A DNA stretch of 34,399 bases from a virus: IMG/VR virus record IMGVR_UViG_3300048115_000452, positions 1 through 34,399 of that record. One strand, written 5' to 3'. A program made the position numbers and the translations under genes. The notes under the pieces were generated by a model. The model saw only the letters and a list, made by a program, of their open reading frames with translations. It was not told the DNA's origin and ran no database searches. The number at the start of each line of letters is the position of its first letter. Position 1 is the stretch's first letter. Positions 25,770 through 34,399 of this stretch are shown piece after piece.

Positions 25770-28727
25770 TTAATTTATTAATTTATACACATCTTGCTCA
25801 AAGCACTTTAATACTTTAGGTGATGCGTTTACATCAAATAGACCAGGTGTAGTTGTGGAAATTCCTAATGAATGACCTACAGGTTTTGGCAATGGCTGAA
25901 CAAAAGGCTCATTTACTTTAAATCTTGCACCTGTGCTATATCTTTCAATTCTAGAACCCGGTGGAATACATCTAACAACATCGCCATTACCTGCTTTATC
26001 TAACATAATTACTAACTGACTAGGGTTATCAATTGTATCTTGATTGGTAGCTTTTCTTACTTTACCATTACCCATCATAAAACCTGGAGAACCAACTGCA
26101 TTTGCACTATCAATATCTTCGTAAATTAAATGTTTTACGCCCTTAAATTCTGGGTAATACTCCCTAGCTACTTTAAATTCGCTTGCAGTTGCTACAGCAC
26201 CAATTACTGCGTTTATGTCTGCAATTATATCTGCGTTTGATTGTGCTGTGTAATCTTGATTAAATGTTATTGTGTAGTCTGTACCATTTATTGTAATAAC
26301 CAACGTTTTGTTTACACTTGTACAATCGCCTAATCTATAGCCTAAAGAATGAATGTTTGTACTTTGCACAGTATCTTCTTTAATATTCCAATAACCATAA
26401 GCAAACCCACTTAAAGACTGCACACCATCTTTATAAGCATATTTATACTGTTGATTGTGAAAATATTTATTTTGTTTTACTACGAAATCTGCACTATCGC
26501 CAATTAAATCATTAAATGCTGAAGCTGTTTGGTCAAATCTAACAGTTGCAGAAGCACCTGTTGCAATGGTATCTATTCGCAAACACATATCATCACAATT
26601 ATAATTACGAACTGCCATAGGCAGAGTATCATGTAATTTTACAATAGTGTCTGAACTATCTGCTTTTAAATTTGTTATTGATAAACTTTTGTAAACTAAC
26701 TTAATTGGTGTAACAATTGGTAATTGCCCAACAATTTGAAATATACAAGATTGATTGCTTCCTAAATTTTCCCAAACCACTGCACCATCTGCATTATAAC
26801 TTTCCATTATAGCCTTAGGATGCTCATAAATTGTTATAGATGGTTTATCAAAATCGTAATTATTATGCCCATACAAAAAGTTTTGAGTGTGTCTAAAAAC
26901 ACAATTTCTAACAATTAAAGTTTCACCATCATTTGAACCATGTCCAAAAGGTGTACCTACACCCCATCTTGCTAAAGCATCGCCTGTATTACCTTTATGC
27001 CAAATGAAAATATTTTCCATTAATGCAGATTTATCTTTATTTAAACCTGCAAACCCACCATCTCTATGAATTGCATACCTACCTGCTCTTAAAATAATGC
27101 CTAAATCTTTAATAAAACCACTATTTTCAAAATATAAAGTCTTATATAATTCATAAGCAAAAGAACCACCTAAATTATTATCTAAATTGGTTAATAATGT
27201 AGATAAATACATACCTTTCCCTTGTAAGTTTACCCAGTCTTTAGGTTTTGCTAAATGATAATAATTACGTTCTGCATCATAGTTGAATTGACTATCTATA
27301 AGAGCATCAAAAGTATTTTCTCCTATTTGTATTGTTACTTGGTTTTCTTCACTTAATCCCGTTAAGCTATTTATAACATCCTGTATAGCATTTCTTCCGT
27401 TAAAATCTGCGGCAGAGCGATGTCTCGATACCGTTATTATTTTTTGGTTTGGTTTTATTACTCTGTTCTTTAAACTGTCTTTATTTACACCAATTAAATG
27501 ACTTAAACCCGTATGTAAAGTATAGTTAACACTTTCTAAAGTAACATTAACCGACTGACTTACGGTGTTTGTATTTTTAAAACCTAAATAAAATCTATAA
27601 TAATTTTCGTTATCTAGGTCTTCCTGCGTTACAATATGCTCTATTGTAATAGTATGAGTTAAATTACCCGAACTAATTTGCTCTTGATAATTATAATTTG
27701 CTGCTGCTGTGGATATTTGGCTGCCGTCTCTAAATTTTTGCTCTATTATTTGCCAACTTTGCGGCTGCGAAATCTCATTATAATTAGTTACCTGTATTTC
27801 TACAACTAACTTTATAATGTTTCCAACTTTTAAATTATCGTCTTTTTGAAATAATGATTTATTGATTAACCAATATGTATCATTACCTGTGCTTGATGCT
27901 GGTATTTGAAAACCGTTATTTATTACTGTTGAGCCATTGGCTAGAGTTAATTTATTTACAATCTCTTTACTTACGCCTACATCTAAAACTTTATTAATTA
28001 CATCATTTAAGTATTTGATATTATTTTCTAGCAAAACGGTTGTGTATTTAGAAAACTCCTCAAAATACACATCTATATTTACATTATGCAACGTAGTATC
28101 CGTAAAGTATAAAAACACACTTGTATAACTACTTAAATCCCCTTTGTATATATACTCATATTTACCGTCTGCTCTTACAACCCAGTTTAACACTTCTATT
28201 GTTGTACCCCCGCTACCTTTTAAAGTTCCTGTATGATTATGAGTAGATACAGCTTTTAAGTATGTTTTTTTATTGGTAGCATCCAAGTTTAAGCCAAAAT
28301 ATTTATCTTGGTAATTAGTATTTTTCGGTATTTTGAAAACCTTGTCATATATCCAGCCAAAATCCGATGTTACTACCGTAGTTTCTGCCCTGTAATCTAT
28401 TCTTTCATGCAAAGGAGTTAAAGAAAAATCATACATTTTATGCTTTTCCCAAGTATTATTTAAGTACTGTAAAAAGACTAATTCATTACTCACTTCTATA
28501 CCTCCAAAATTTGGATAAATACCATTTTTATAAGCGATATAAAACTGTTTGTTTTCAGGAGTACCCGGGTTAGTATTTAATTCTGCTATCCCTTTGAATA
28601 AACTATCCCCTAATTGTTCTATAATGTTATTATTCAATAAGTCTTGTAGTATCTGCCCTGTTATTTCTTCGTTACCATTAGCTGTTATTACTGCTGTTAC
28701 TGCGCTTTTTAATGTTTCCCAAGCCAT
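25770..28727 (-). CDS. Tail fibre or tailspike protein
   Basis: 985 residues. The N-terminus MAWETLKSAVTAVITANGNE, followed by QILQDLLNNNIIEQLG, is the kind of attachment segment found on Bacteroidota phage fibres. The rest is long, beta-rich, Asn/Thr/Gly-rich, and contains repeated short strands such as NTVSQSVNVTLESVNY, EALIVRNCVF-like segments and ITIYEHPK, suggesting a right-handed beta-helix or similar trimeric spike. It lies after the tail proteins and before lysis, the usual place for receptor binding. By eye this gene is more AT-rich than its neighbours, consistent with recombinational exchange of host-range modules. No enzymatic motif is certain. Confidence 0.7.
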   Translation of the reverse strand: MAWETLKSAVTAVITANGNEEITGQILQDLLNNNIIEQLGDSLFKGIAELNTNPGTPENKQFYIAYKNGIYPNFGGIEVSNELVFLQYLNNTWEKHKMYDFSLTPLHERIDYRAETTVVTSDFGWIYDKVFKIPKNTNYQDKYFGLNLDATNKKTYLKAVSTHNHTGTLKGSGGTTIEVLNWVVRADGKYEYIYKGDLSSYTSVFLYFTDTTLHNVNIDVYFEEFSKYTTVLLENNIKYLNDVINKVLDVGVSKEIVNKLTLANGSTVINNGFQIPASSTGNDTYWLINKSLFQKDDNLKVGNIIKLVVEIQVTNYNEISQPQSWQIIEQKFRDGSQISTAAANYNYQEQISSGNLTHTITIEHIVTQEDLDNENYYRFYLGFKNTNTVSQSVNVTLESVNYTLHTGLSHLIGVNKDSLKNRVIKPNQKIITVSRHRSAADFNGRNAIQDVINSLTGLSEENQVTIQIGENTFDALIDSQFNYDAERNYYHLAKPKDWVNLQGKGMYLSTLLTNLDNNLGGSFAYELYKTLYFENSGFIKDLGIILRAGRYAIHRDGGFAGLNKDKSALMENIFIWHKGNTGDALARWGVGTPFGHGSNDGETLIVRNCVFRHTQNFLYGHNNYDFDKPSITIYEHPKAIMESYNADGAVVWENLGSNQSCIFQIVGQLPIVTPIKLVYKSLSITNLKADSSDTIVKLHDTLPMAVRNYNCDDMCLRIDTIATGASATVRFDQTASAFNDLIGDSADFVVKQNKYFHNQQYKYAYKDGVQSLSGFAYGYWNIKEDTVQSTNIHSLGYRLGDCTSVNKTLVITINGTDYTITFNQDYTAQSNADIIADINAVIGAVATASEFKVAREYYPEFKGVKHLIYEDIDSANAVGSPGFMMGNGKVRKATNQDTIDNPSQLVIMLDKAGNGDVVRCIPPGSRIERYSTGARFKVNEPFVQPLPKPVGHSLGISTTTPGLFDVNASPKVLKCFEQDVYKLIN

Positions 28728-28738
28728 TATGTTATTTT

Positions 28739-29596
28739 TTAGTTATTAAAATCGTTATTAAAGTCGTTGTTAAAATCCCCGCCAGTTTGTATAATACCTC
28801 TACCTGTTTTCTTTATAATGGTGTCGCACTCAAATTCTACCTCCATTACTGCAAGGTTTCCCTGCTCCTTCCATTTAGGTTCAAAGATAATATTTTCTAC
28901 TTTATAGGTTTTTCCCTTAAAATATATATTTATAAAGTCGTGCATACGCACAATCCTTAAAGCATCGCATAGGTATTCGGGTGCTAAAAACTCAAATTTG
29001 TATTTTTTCTCACTTACCTGCTTTTCGATAAATATATACCCGTCTCGCTTTTGTGCCTGCTCCTCAAAAGGGTATTCAGGTTTACCTATCTCTGTTTTTA
29101 AATAACAGTAGTTTTTAAAAGGTGCTGTATAATCTATATGCCCACCTGTGTACTCCAAGCTCTCGCTATCGCTGTACTCTAATTTTAAAAACTGGCTTAA
29201 ATCTTCCACTACTGTAAATACCTCGCTGTACCAAGTATTATTCGCATCGCCTAACTCTAGGTAATACTGTCCTGCCTCCATTATTAAACTAGGAAATACT
29301 AAAGCCGAGGGGTTAATAATTAGATCATACCCAGCACCCGCAAACTCTTTTACGTTTAAGCCTGCTGTATTCATTTCGGTAAGTATGTTAGTAGTCGCTC
29401 CTGTACTCAATCTGTGCAGTAACGCCTTGTTTACGGCTGTACCTGCGCTGTGCGTTCTGTTTATTTGAAACGGTAGCATACGAGCGTTACCTACTATTAG
29501 CGGGAATATGTCGCCATACGCATAGTCTTTTCTATGGTTTTGCTCTTCTAAAGAGCTGTAAAATGGTAATATATTTAGATTGTTATTTGGTATCAT
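28739..29596 (-). CDS. Tail/baseplate protein with C-terminal tetrapeptide repeats
   Basis: 285 residues. Mixed alpha/beta with strands in the first half (KDYAYGDIFPLIVGNARMLP) and a second half with KYKFEFLAPEYLCDALRIVR and MEVEFECDTIIKKTG. It ends GGDFNNDFNNDFNN, three copies of DFNN encoded by 12-base repeats. Such endings occur in Bacteroidota phage tail proteins, as far as I recall, and may be flexible connectors to the fibre encoded next. The start overlaps the stop of the 849-residue protein by four bases (ATGA-type). Confidence 0.6.
   Translation of the reverse strand: MIPNNNLNILPFYSSLEEQNHRKDYAYGDIFPLIVGNARMLPFQINRTHSAGTAVNKALLHRLSTGATTNILTEMNTAGLNVKEFAGAGYDLIINPSALVFPSLIMEAGQYYLELGDANNTWYSEVFTVVEDLSQFLKLEYSDSESLEYTGGHIDYTAPFKNYCYLKTEIGKPEYPFEEQAQKRDGYIFIEKQVSEKKYKFEFLAPEYLCDALRIVRMHDFINIYFKGKTYKVENIIFEPKWKEQGNLAVMEVEFECDTIIKKTGRGIIQTGGDFNNDFNNDFNN
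28742..28777 (-). repeat. Three tandem 12-base repeats encoding DFNN
   Basis: Consensus GAYTTTAAYAAC three times, then the stop codon. The copies differ only at third codon positions, so the protein repeat is conserved better than the DNA, suggesting selection on the peptide. Confidence 0.75.
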
Positions 29597-32142
29597 TCTG
29601 TATCGTGTTTAATCGTTCCTTTTACTATGTAGCTCTGCATATCTACTGCCAGCTTTTTTACTATCCCGTCGCCTAGGCTAGTCTTAACTAACTGGTACGG
29701 GTTTATATTTTGACCTGCTGGGAAAGATACCTCTTGCTTTTTTTGCCTTGTATTGTTTTGAAACAAAAAAGTTTCTGCGTTATTAATCCTTACGTGGTCT
29801 GCTGGCAAGTCGTAAATATGGTATTTTGGATGCAGAGCTACCCAGCTTAAGAAACCGTTTTGCATTACCGTTTCAGAGTTAAAACCTAGGTTAGCCTCTA
29901 TAAAAGGCACTCTATACCTACCACTTAATAACACGGTGCTTATTAAACAAAACCCGTCCTTACTTACTTCCTGCGGGTTTGCCTGCACATAATCTATATC
30001 TGTGGTTATGCCGCTTACGTTTAAATCCTCTATACGCCCCTCCTGCACGTAGTTACTCAATATATCAATATTATACCCCTCAAAAGGCGGCGTAACGTCG
30101 TCCATCCAACCGTATTCAAAGCGTTCGGGCATACTTTCCTTATCAAACTCCCATTTGTTTTGCGCAAACTCCCACTTTTTACCGTTCCTTGGCTGTCTTA
30201 ATTGCGTTAAATCAGAGCCTACTATCGGCGTATTATTGTACGTGCCTCCGTTTTGATACCATTTTATATGCTCTAGGCGCAGCTTACCGTTTTCTACGTG
30301 CCAGTATATTTTAAAAGTATCTCGCATCATTTTTAGTATCTGCCCTAAAGTGGTTTCTGACTTGGCTGCTGGCTGGTCGTAATTAGCAGAAATTAGGTTT
30401 GATTTAGGAGTTAAAAAGTATTGCAGGTTACTAGCGTATGCAGTAGCTATACTGCCCCCGTCAAAATCCAAATAACTAAAGCCTCCTAGCGGGTTAGTTG
30501 TACTGTAAAGTATCTCGCTATGCTCTGTATTGTTTACAAACGATACATTACTGCCAGCAGCTACTAATAGCTTTTGTATTACAGAGTGCAACGGGAACGC
30601 ATCACGTAAAGTAAAATCTTGCCCGTCTATAAACTCGGTGTAACGTATGTTTATATCCGTGAAAAACCACAAACTTACTGCACGCCAATTACTAGAACTT
30701 ATAGGTGTCGGGTCGCTTAATCCTGTACTTGGTGCTACTAGGAATTTTTTATAATACTTACCTGCATCGGGTGCGCCGTCGGGTACTCGCCCGTACTTGG
30801 TTGGTAAATCCTCGAACTGGTCGTAAATAGCAAACTTGTTATTACCAAGGTTGTACCCTATAACACGCTTGTAGTTACTGTTATTTGCTACTATGTCGTC
30901 GCTTGGTACAGCGTAGGAGCTTGTACCTCTTACATCTAATAAATCGGTATAATACCTAACGTATATACGGTACTCCGTAAAGTAAAAACTACCTGTCTCG
31001 CCGTTTACTCCGTTAAAAGGCAAAAGGTTTACCCCGCTTTCCCTCCAATTAGTAAAACCTGTCTGATAAAGTATAGCGTTATCTGAAACCCGTTGTATTT
31101 TATACCTATACCTAGTAAAGTGAAAAAAGGTCGTATCGCTTTCCTCTATAAGCCTATAAAGACCGTTAGCGTTTAACCTATTATCATCATACGTACCCGT
31201 TATATCTGTACTTAAACTACTTGCGTAACTCGCTGGCACTACTCGTATGTTTTGAGTATTGTAAAACTTGTAGGTATTAGTTAGAGCTCTATGGTCAAAT
31301 ATTGGGTCGGTTTGTATTTCCTGCTCCCAATGCGTACCGCCTAGTATATTGGTTATTACTGTATCGCCTGGTATATAAACCTGTATAAGTGGTCGCTTCC
31401 TTAAATCTACCTCTTGCAGCTCGGGCGCAAGCTCTATAAGGTTGCGGGTTTTTTCCATTCCCGACAAAATAGCGTCGTAGTAATCGTATGGCTTTGTTTT
31501 AATCTCTACTATACGGTCGTCGCCGTTCCATTTACAATCGGTTTTATAAAAGTACCCTGTATAATCCTCTAGCCTACCCTCACTATCGTAAATAGTAATA
31601 AACATTTTTTCGTCAAACGGTATCCCTGCTATAAAGTCGTAATCGCCTCGTACCAGCTTTAAATTACCGCTTAATTTCTCTCTATAATATTGCTGGTTAG
31701 CTGCCATATCGTAACCCCTTGAGAGCTTTTTATATACTGGCTGTACTGCTCTACTTATGTAATACTTTACAAATGCACTACCGCTACCCTCTGTTAACCC
31801 CGTTGTTTCAATATCTAGCGTTAGCTCTGTCCTATGAAAAGAAACTTTAGCATACAATATACCAGCAGCAGGATTAAAGTTTGTTATATCGCTTGAAATA
31901 GCCCCGCTAACAAAATCCTTTTTATCATCGTAATAGCTAATATCTCTAGCTGTAATACCCGTACCCTTGTGTAGCTCGTGTACTGTACCTGCCTCTATTG
32001 GGATATAATCAGTAGTAAAATAATTAGGGTCGCTGCTTGTTACCCCTGTGTTACCAGTAACTTTAATACCCTTAATAACACGTAAGGGGTCTAATAAATT
32101 AGCCCCGTTTGTGTTTCTGTATTTTAAACTCCAACTATACAT
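29593..32142 (-). CDS. Large tail protein, likely baseplate or tail-tip component
   Basis: 849 residues immediately downstream of the tape measure, overlapping it by eight bases. It is long, beta-rich and tyrosine-rich (RNTNGANLLDPLRVIKGIKV, IVEIKTKPYDYYDAIL, WKFAQNKWEFDK-type segments). The middle contains FTDINIRYTEFIDGQDFTLR and LLVAAGSNVSFVNN, typical of the large tail-tip proteins that follow the tape measure in siphoviruses of Bacteroidota. It would join the tail tube to the distal fibre. No enzymatic motif is seen. Confidence 0.6.
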   Translation of the reverse strand: MYSWSLKYRNTNGANLLDPLRVIKGIKVTGNTGVTSSDPNYFTTDYIPIEAGTVHELHKGTGITARDISYYDDKKDFVSGAISSDITNFNPAAGILYAKVSFHRTELTLDIETTGLTEGSGSAFVKYYISRAVQPVYKKLSRGYDMAANQQYYREKLSGNLKLVRGDYDFIAGIPFDEKMFITIYDSEGRLEDYTGYFYKTDCKWNGDDRIVEIKTKPYDYYDAILSGMEKTRNLIELAPELQEVDLRKRPLIQVYIPGDTVITNILGGTHWEQEIQTDPIFDHRALTNTYKFYNTQNIRVVPASYASSLSTDITGTYDDNRLNANGLYRLIEESDTTFFHFTRYRYKIQRVSDNAILYQTGFTNWRESGVNLLPFNGVNGETGSFYFTEYRIYVRYYTDLLDVRGTSSYAVPSDDIVANNSNYKRVIGYNLGNNKFAIYDQFEDLPTKYGRVPDGAPDAGKYYKKFLVAPSTGLSDPTPISSSNWRAVSLWFFTDINIRYTEFIDGQDFTLRDAFPLHSVIQKLLVAAGSNVSFVNNTEHSEILYSTTNPLGGFSYLDFDGGSIATAYASNLQYFLTPKSNLISANYDQPAAKSETTLGQILKMMRDTFKIYWHVENGKLRLEHIKWYQNGGTYNNTPIVGSDLTQLRQPRNGKKWEFAQNKWEFDKESMPERFEYGWMDDVTPPFEGYNIDILSNYVQEGRIEDLNVSGITTDIDYVQANPQEVSKDGFCLISTVLLSGRYRVPFIEANLGFNSETVMQNGFLSWVALHPKYHIYDLPADHVRINNAETFLFQNNTRQKKQEVSFPAGQNINPYQLVKTSLGDGIVKKLAVDMQSYIVKGTIKHDTE

Positions 32143-34399
32143 ATACTCGTTTTACGTTTTTGTAAACCTCTACCAAATTACCGTCCGCATCGGTGTACCT
32201 CTGTACCTCCCCGTTTGCTCGTATAGCTGCTAGATGTTCCTCTGTTTGCTTTAAATCTACACTATCATATCCAGCGTTAATAATTGGCGGCATTTGCTCT
32301 GCTGGTATAAATGCGTTACTGTACGTATGCTCAAACGTACCTTTGTTAAGGCTGTTTATAAGGTTTGGCAGTATGCCCTTGTACTTTCGGGTGCTGCTCT
32401 TTTTGATAATAGCCATAGCCTCGCCTCCCTCTGCTGTGCGCTGCTTACCGCTTTTAGTCGTACCTATTGGTATATCGTTACCGCTTGCGTGGCTACCTCC
32501 CTGTAAAAACTCTAGCCCTCCCTCGCCAAACTTTTCTTTTGCTACGGACTTGGCTTTTATCTTACTGGCTGCATAACTTGCCCACATTACCCCTACTGCT
32601 GCGGCTGCTAATCCTGGTCCGATTACTGGGATGCCTGCCAAGGCTTTCCATATCTGCACACTACTGGTAATTAAGCCGCTTACCTGCATAGCTGTATCTA
32701 TTGCCTCCTGCGCCTTTTGTGCCTTTTGCTTTTCCTTAAGAGCTTGCGCCTCTTGCTTTTTCTTTAGCTCTAGCTCTCGCTGGGCATTAAGCACGTTATT
32801 AGCATACCCGTTATTACGTGCCTCTATTTCTTGGTCGTACCTACTTTGTGCCGCATCGGTTTCCTCCTGTGCTTTTTGTAGCATTACATCTGCCGCCTCT
32901 ACTCTTGCAGCTAACATATTACGCACGTTATCCAATGCAAACGATACGCTTTCGCTTATAGCTGCCTTTTGGTCGTCGTCTAACTTAAGCCCTACTAAAT
33001 CGTATATGTCTTTTTGGTCGCCGCTACCAACGTTTTTAATTTCTTGGTCGAGCTTCTTAATAACGTTTTGCATTTGCTTTATCTGCAAATCCGTAAGCTG
33101 CCCGCCTATACGTTTGTTTAAGTCAAGTATAGCCTGCAAACGTTTCTTTTCTGCCTCTAGGCGCAGCTTTGTTTTCTCTGCCTCCGTTTTCTGCATTAAA
33201 TCTATCTCGCTATCCGCTAAAGCTCTCTGCTGGTCTATTGCTCCTACACCAGTATCAAACTCCTTTTTTGTTTTTGCAAGTGCTGCCCTCTTATCCTTGG
33301 CTATTTTATCGGCTGCCGCTTTCTTATCCGCTACCTCCTTATCAGTCCATTTTTTATTTATAGCTGCTCTTTGGCGTGCTGCCCATTCCTCAAACGTATT
33401 AACATCTAACCCGTAGCCTACCCATTTCTTTTTCTTTTCGCCTAGCTCTATCTCTAATAGTGCAAGCTCTCGCTGCTGGGCGTTCTCTATTGCGTTAGCT
33501 ACTAACTTCTTTTTGTTTAACTCCTCTTGATGCGCCTTATCTCTTAACGCTTTGAGCTTATCGTAATTAGCTGCGTTTCTCTCTGCCTGTGCTATTAGAG
33601 CCTTTAACTCTGCTGCACTTCTGCCCTGTGTATCTATTTTAAGCTCCTTGGCTCTTTTCTGTAACTCCTCTAGTGTTTTTTTAGTTTTAGCCTCCTCTCG
33701 CTTAACATACTTATCTAGGTAATCCCCGTTAAGTTGGTTAATACTTTCAAGCGCACCCTTTTCCATTAGTTGAGCCTCCGCTAAACGTGCCTGTAACTTT
33801 TGGATATACTCGCCCGATAGCTTTTCCATTTCTACCCTAGCTATTTTACCGCCTTTCATTACTGGGCGTGCTATATCTCCGTCAGCATCCCTACGACTTA
33901 ACTGTGCTTGTACATCTCTTATAGTGTGCTGGTAATCCTCTAACGCTTCCTTTTCCTCCTCGATAGCCTCCTTATTACGAAACTTTAAAAGAGCTTTTTG
34001 CGTACCTATAAAATCCCTAGCCTTTTCGCTGCTTATATCTAGTGCATTACCATACTCGTCAAACGCTGTAATAGCAGTAGGTACTATTTTACTAATATCC
34101 TCTATAACCGTTTCTAAACGCTCCTGCTCTACATTGCTTAACTCGGTTTTATCCTTTAACGTATCGTACTCATCTATTAACGGTACTAGGTTAGTCTGTA
34201 AATCTATAACGTTAGCCGCCTGCTCCTCAAACTGTGTGCGTAAGTCTTTTGCTGGTGTAATAGCCTTTATAATACTAGAACCTAACGAGTACATAGCGTT
34301 AGTAAAGTTTGATATAAACCCAGTACCAGCAGCAGATTTAAAGTTCTCTAGATTGGCGTTAAATTGCTCTTGTGAGTTTGCCGCCTCGTCTAATACTCT
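32135..34399 (-). CDS. Tail tape measure protein (C-terminal part, open at the right edge)
   Basis: The frame remains open past ATG 34294 to the window's end, so the gene begins outside; about 754 residues are visible. Long alpha-helical, Ala/Lys/Glu-rich coiled coil with many repeats of basic helices (KADKIAKDKRAALAKTKKEF, LRLEAEKKRLQAILDL), then a hydrophobic segment (IWKALAGIPVIGPGLAAAAV), then FGEGGLEFLQGGSHASGNDI and GGEAMAIIKKSS. This GG-rich end is characteristic of tape measures of Bacteroidota phages. It sets tail length and helps DNA entry. Its size and position support a long-tailed (sipho- or myo-like) virion. Confidence 0.85.
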   Translation of the reverse strand, partial: RVLDEAANSQEQFNANLENFKSAAGTGFISNFTNAMYSLGSSIIKAITPAKDLRTQFEEQAANVIDLQTNLVPLIDEYDTLKDKTELSNVEQERLETVIEDISKIVPTAITAFDEYGNALDISSEKARDFIGTQKALLKFRNKEAIEEEKEALEDYQHTIRDVQAQLSRRDADGDIARPVMKGGKIARVEMEKLSGEYIQKLQARLAEAQLMEKGALESINQLNGDYLDKYVKREEAKTKKTLEELQKRAKELKIDTQGRSAAELKALIAQAERNAANYDKLKALRDKAHQEELNKKKLVANAIENAQQRELALLEIELGEKKKKWVGYGLDVNTFEEWAARQRAAINKKWTDKEVADKKAAADKIAKDKRAALAKTKKEFDTGVGAIDQQRALADSEIDLMQKTEAEKTKLRLEAEKKRLQAILDLNKRIGGQLTDLQIKQMQNVIKKLDQEIKNVGSGDQKDIYDLVGLKLDDDQKAAISESVSFALDNVRNMLAARVEAADVMLQKAQEETDAAQSRYDQEIEARNNGYANNVLNAQRELELKKKQEAQALKEKQKAQKAQEAIDTAMQVSGLITSSVQIWKALAGIPVIGPGLAAAAVGVMWASYAASKIKAKSVAKEKFGEGGLEFLQGGSHASGNDIPIGTTKSGKQRTAEGGEAMAIIKKSSTRKYKGILPNLINSLNKGTFEHTYSNAFIPAEQMPPIINAGYDSVDLKQTEEHLAAIRANGEVQRYTDADGNLVEVYKNVKRVYV

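Noticed and set aside
32631-33416. Long plus-strand open frame of 261 codons
   Set aside because: It is the antisense shadow of the tape measure gene, rich in Ser/Cys/Leu as expected from complementing Ala/Lys/Glu codons, with no start context or neighbours on that strand.
1-34399. tRNA genes, rRNA, CRISPR arrays, insertion sequences, integrase
   Set aside because: No cloverleaf-like segment with conserved TTCRA arm, no spaced direct repeats and no transposase or integrase motif were noticed on either strand by reading.

Overview
The window is a stretch of a tailed double-stranded DNA phage that very probably infects a member of the Bacteroidota (Flavobacterium/Cellulophaga-like hosts). The evidence is the AT-rich sequence, start codons without strong Shine-Dalgarno sites, and several promoter-like sites of the Bacteroidota form TTTG - 17 to 20 bp - TAnnTTTG. 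The gene content is viral: terminase, tape measure, single-strand-binding protein, nucleases, lysis genes. Every gene I accept lies on the minus strand, so the map reads from right to left. I see no tRNA, rRNA, CRISPR array, integrase or transposase.

Reading order: (1) 34399-23448, late genes: the 3' part of the tape measure (open at the right edge), two large tail proteins, a 985-residue fibre/tailspike, three small membrane proteins (holin candidates), an endolysin-like protein and an overlapping spanin-like pair, closed by a terminator at 23397-23420. (2) 23326-21230, early operon 1: promoter P1, a string of small proteins, RNase HI and a DUF6283-like protein, then a short predicted non-coding RNA and its terminator. 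(3) 21231-18094, operon 2: promoter P2, zinc-ribbon protein, XRE-like regulator, small membrane protein, PD-(D/E)XK exonuclease, Gp3-like protein, ending in a strong hairpin. (4) 18193-16892: replisome-organiser-like protein and a 102-residue unknown. (5) 16883-3852: promoter P3, a replication-associated protein, RuvC-like resolvase, a DNA methyltransferase split by an inserted gene, TOPRIM protein, HNH, DnaQ-like exonuclease, papain-like protease, SSB, ASCH protein, ParB-methyltransferase fusion, AdoMet-decarboxylase homologue and both terminase subunits. (6) 3855-1: promoter P4, a GHKL-ATPase-like protein, several unknowns, a small secreted protein, and the start of a structural gene leaving the left edge. 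Structural genes running off both ends suggest that the portal, capsid and remaining tail genes lie outside the window on a circular or circularly permuted map.

The most interesting signal is regulatory. Four promoters (P1-P4) share an almost identical 32-33 bp core whose -33/-7 spacer carries an AT-rich dyad. At P1, P2 and P4 a second copy of the dyad lies 32-35 bp upstream. Independently, six genes carry the nine-base leader motif ACCGAGAGC (once ACCGAGAGT) 2-6 bases before the start codon. Between operons 1 and 2 there is a ~74-nt predicted RNA with its own promoter and a C(UUCG)G-capped terminator. Its 5' hairpin displays GCUCUCGGU, the exact complement of that leader motif. I propose a phage-encoded trans-acting small RNA that controls a dispersed set of phage mRNAs at their start codons. 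I have not found a described equivalent from memory, and no database search was possible here.

Other points of note: the intact catalytic spacing in the SpeD-like protein, the split methyltransferase, two probable non-ATG starts (ATC and ATA), and nine small genes of about 44-60 codons that simple length cut-offs can miss.
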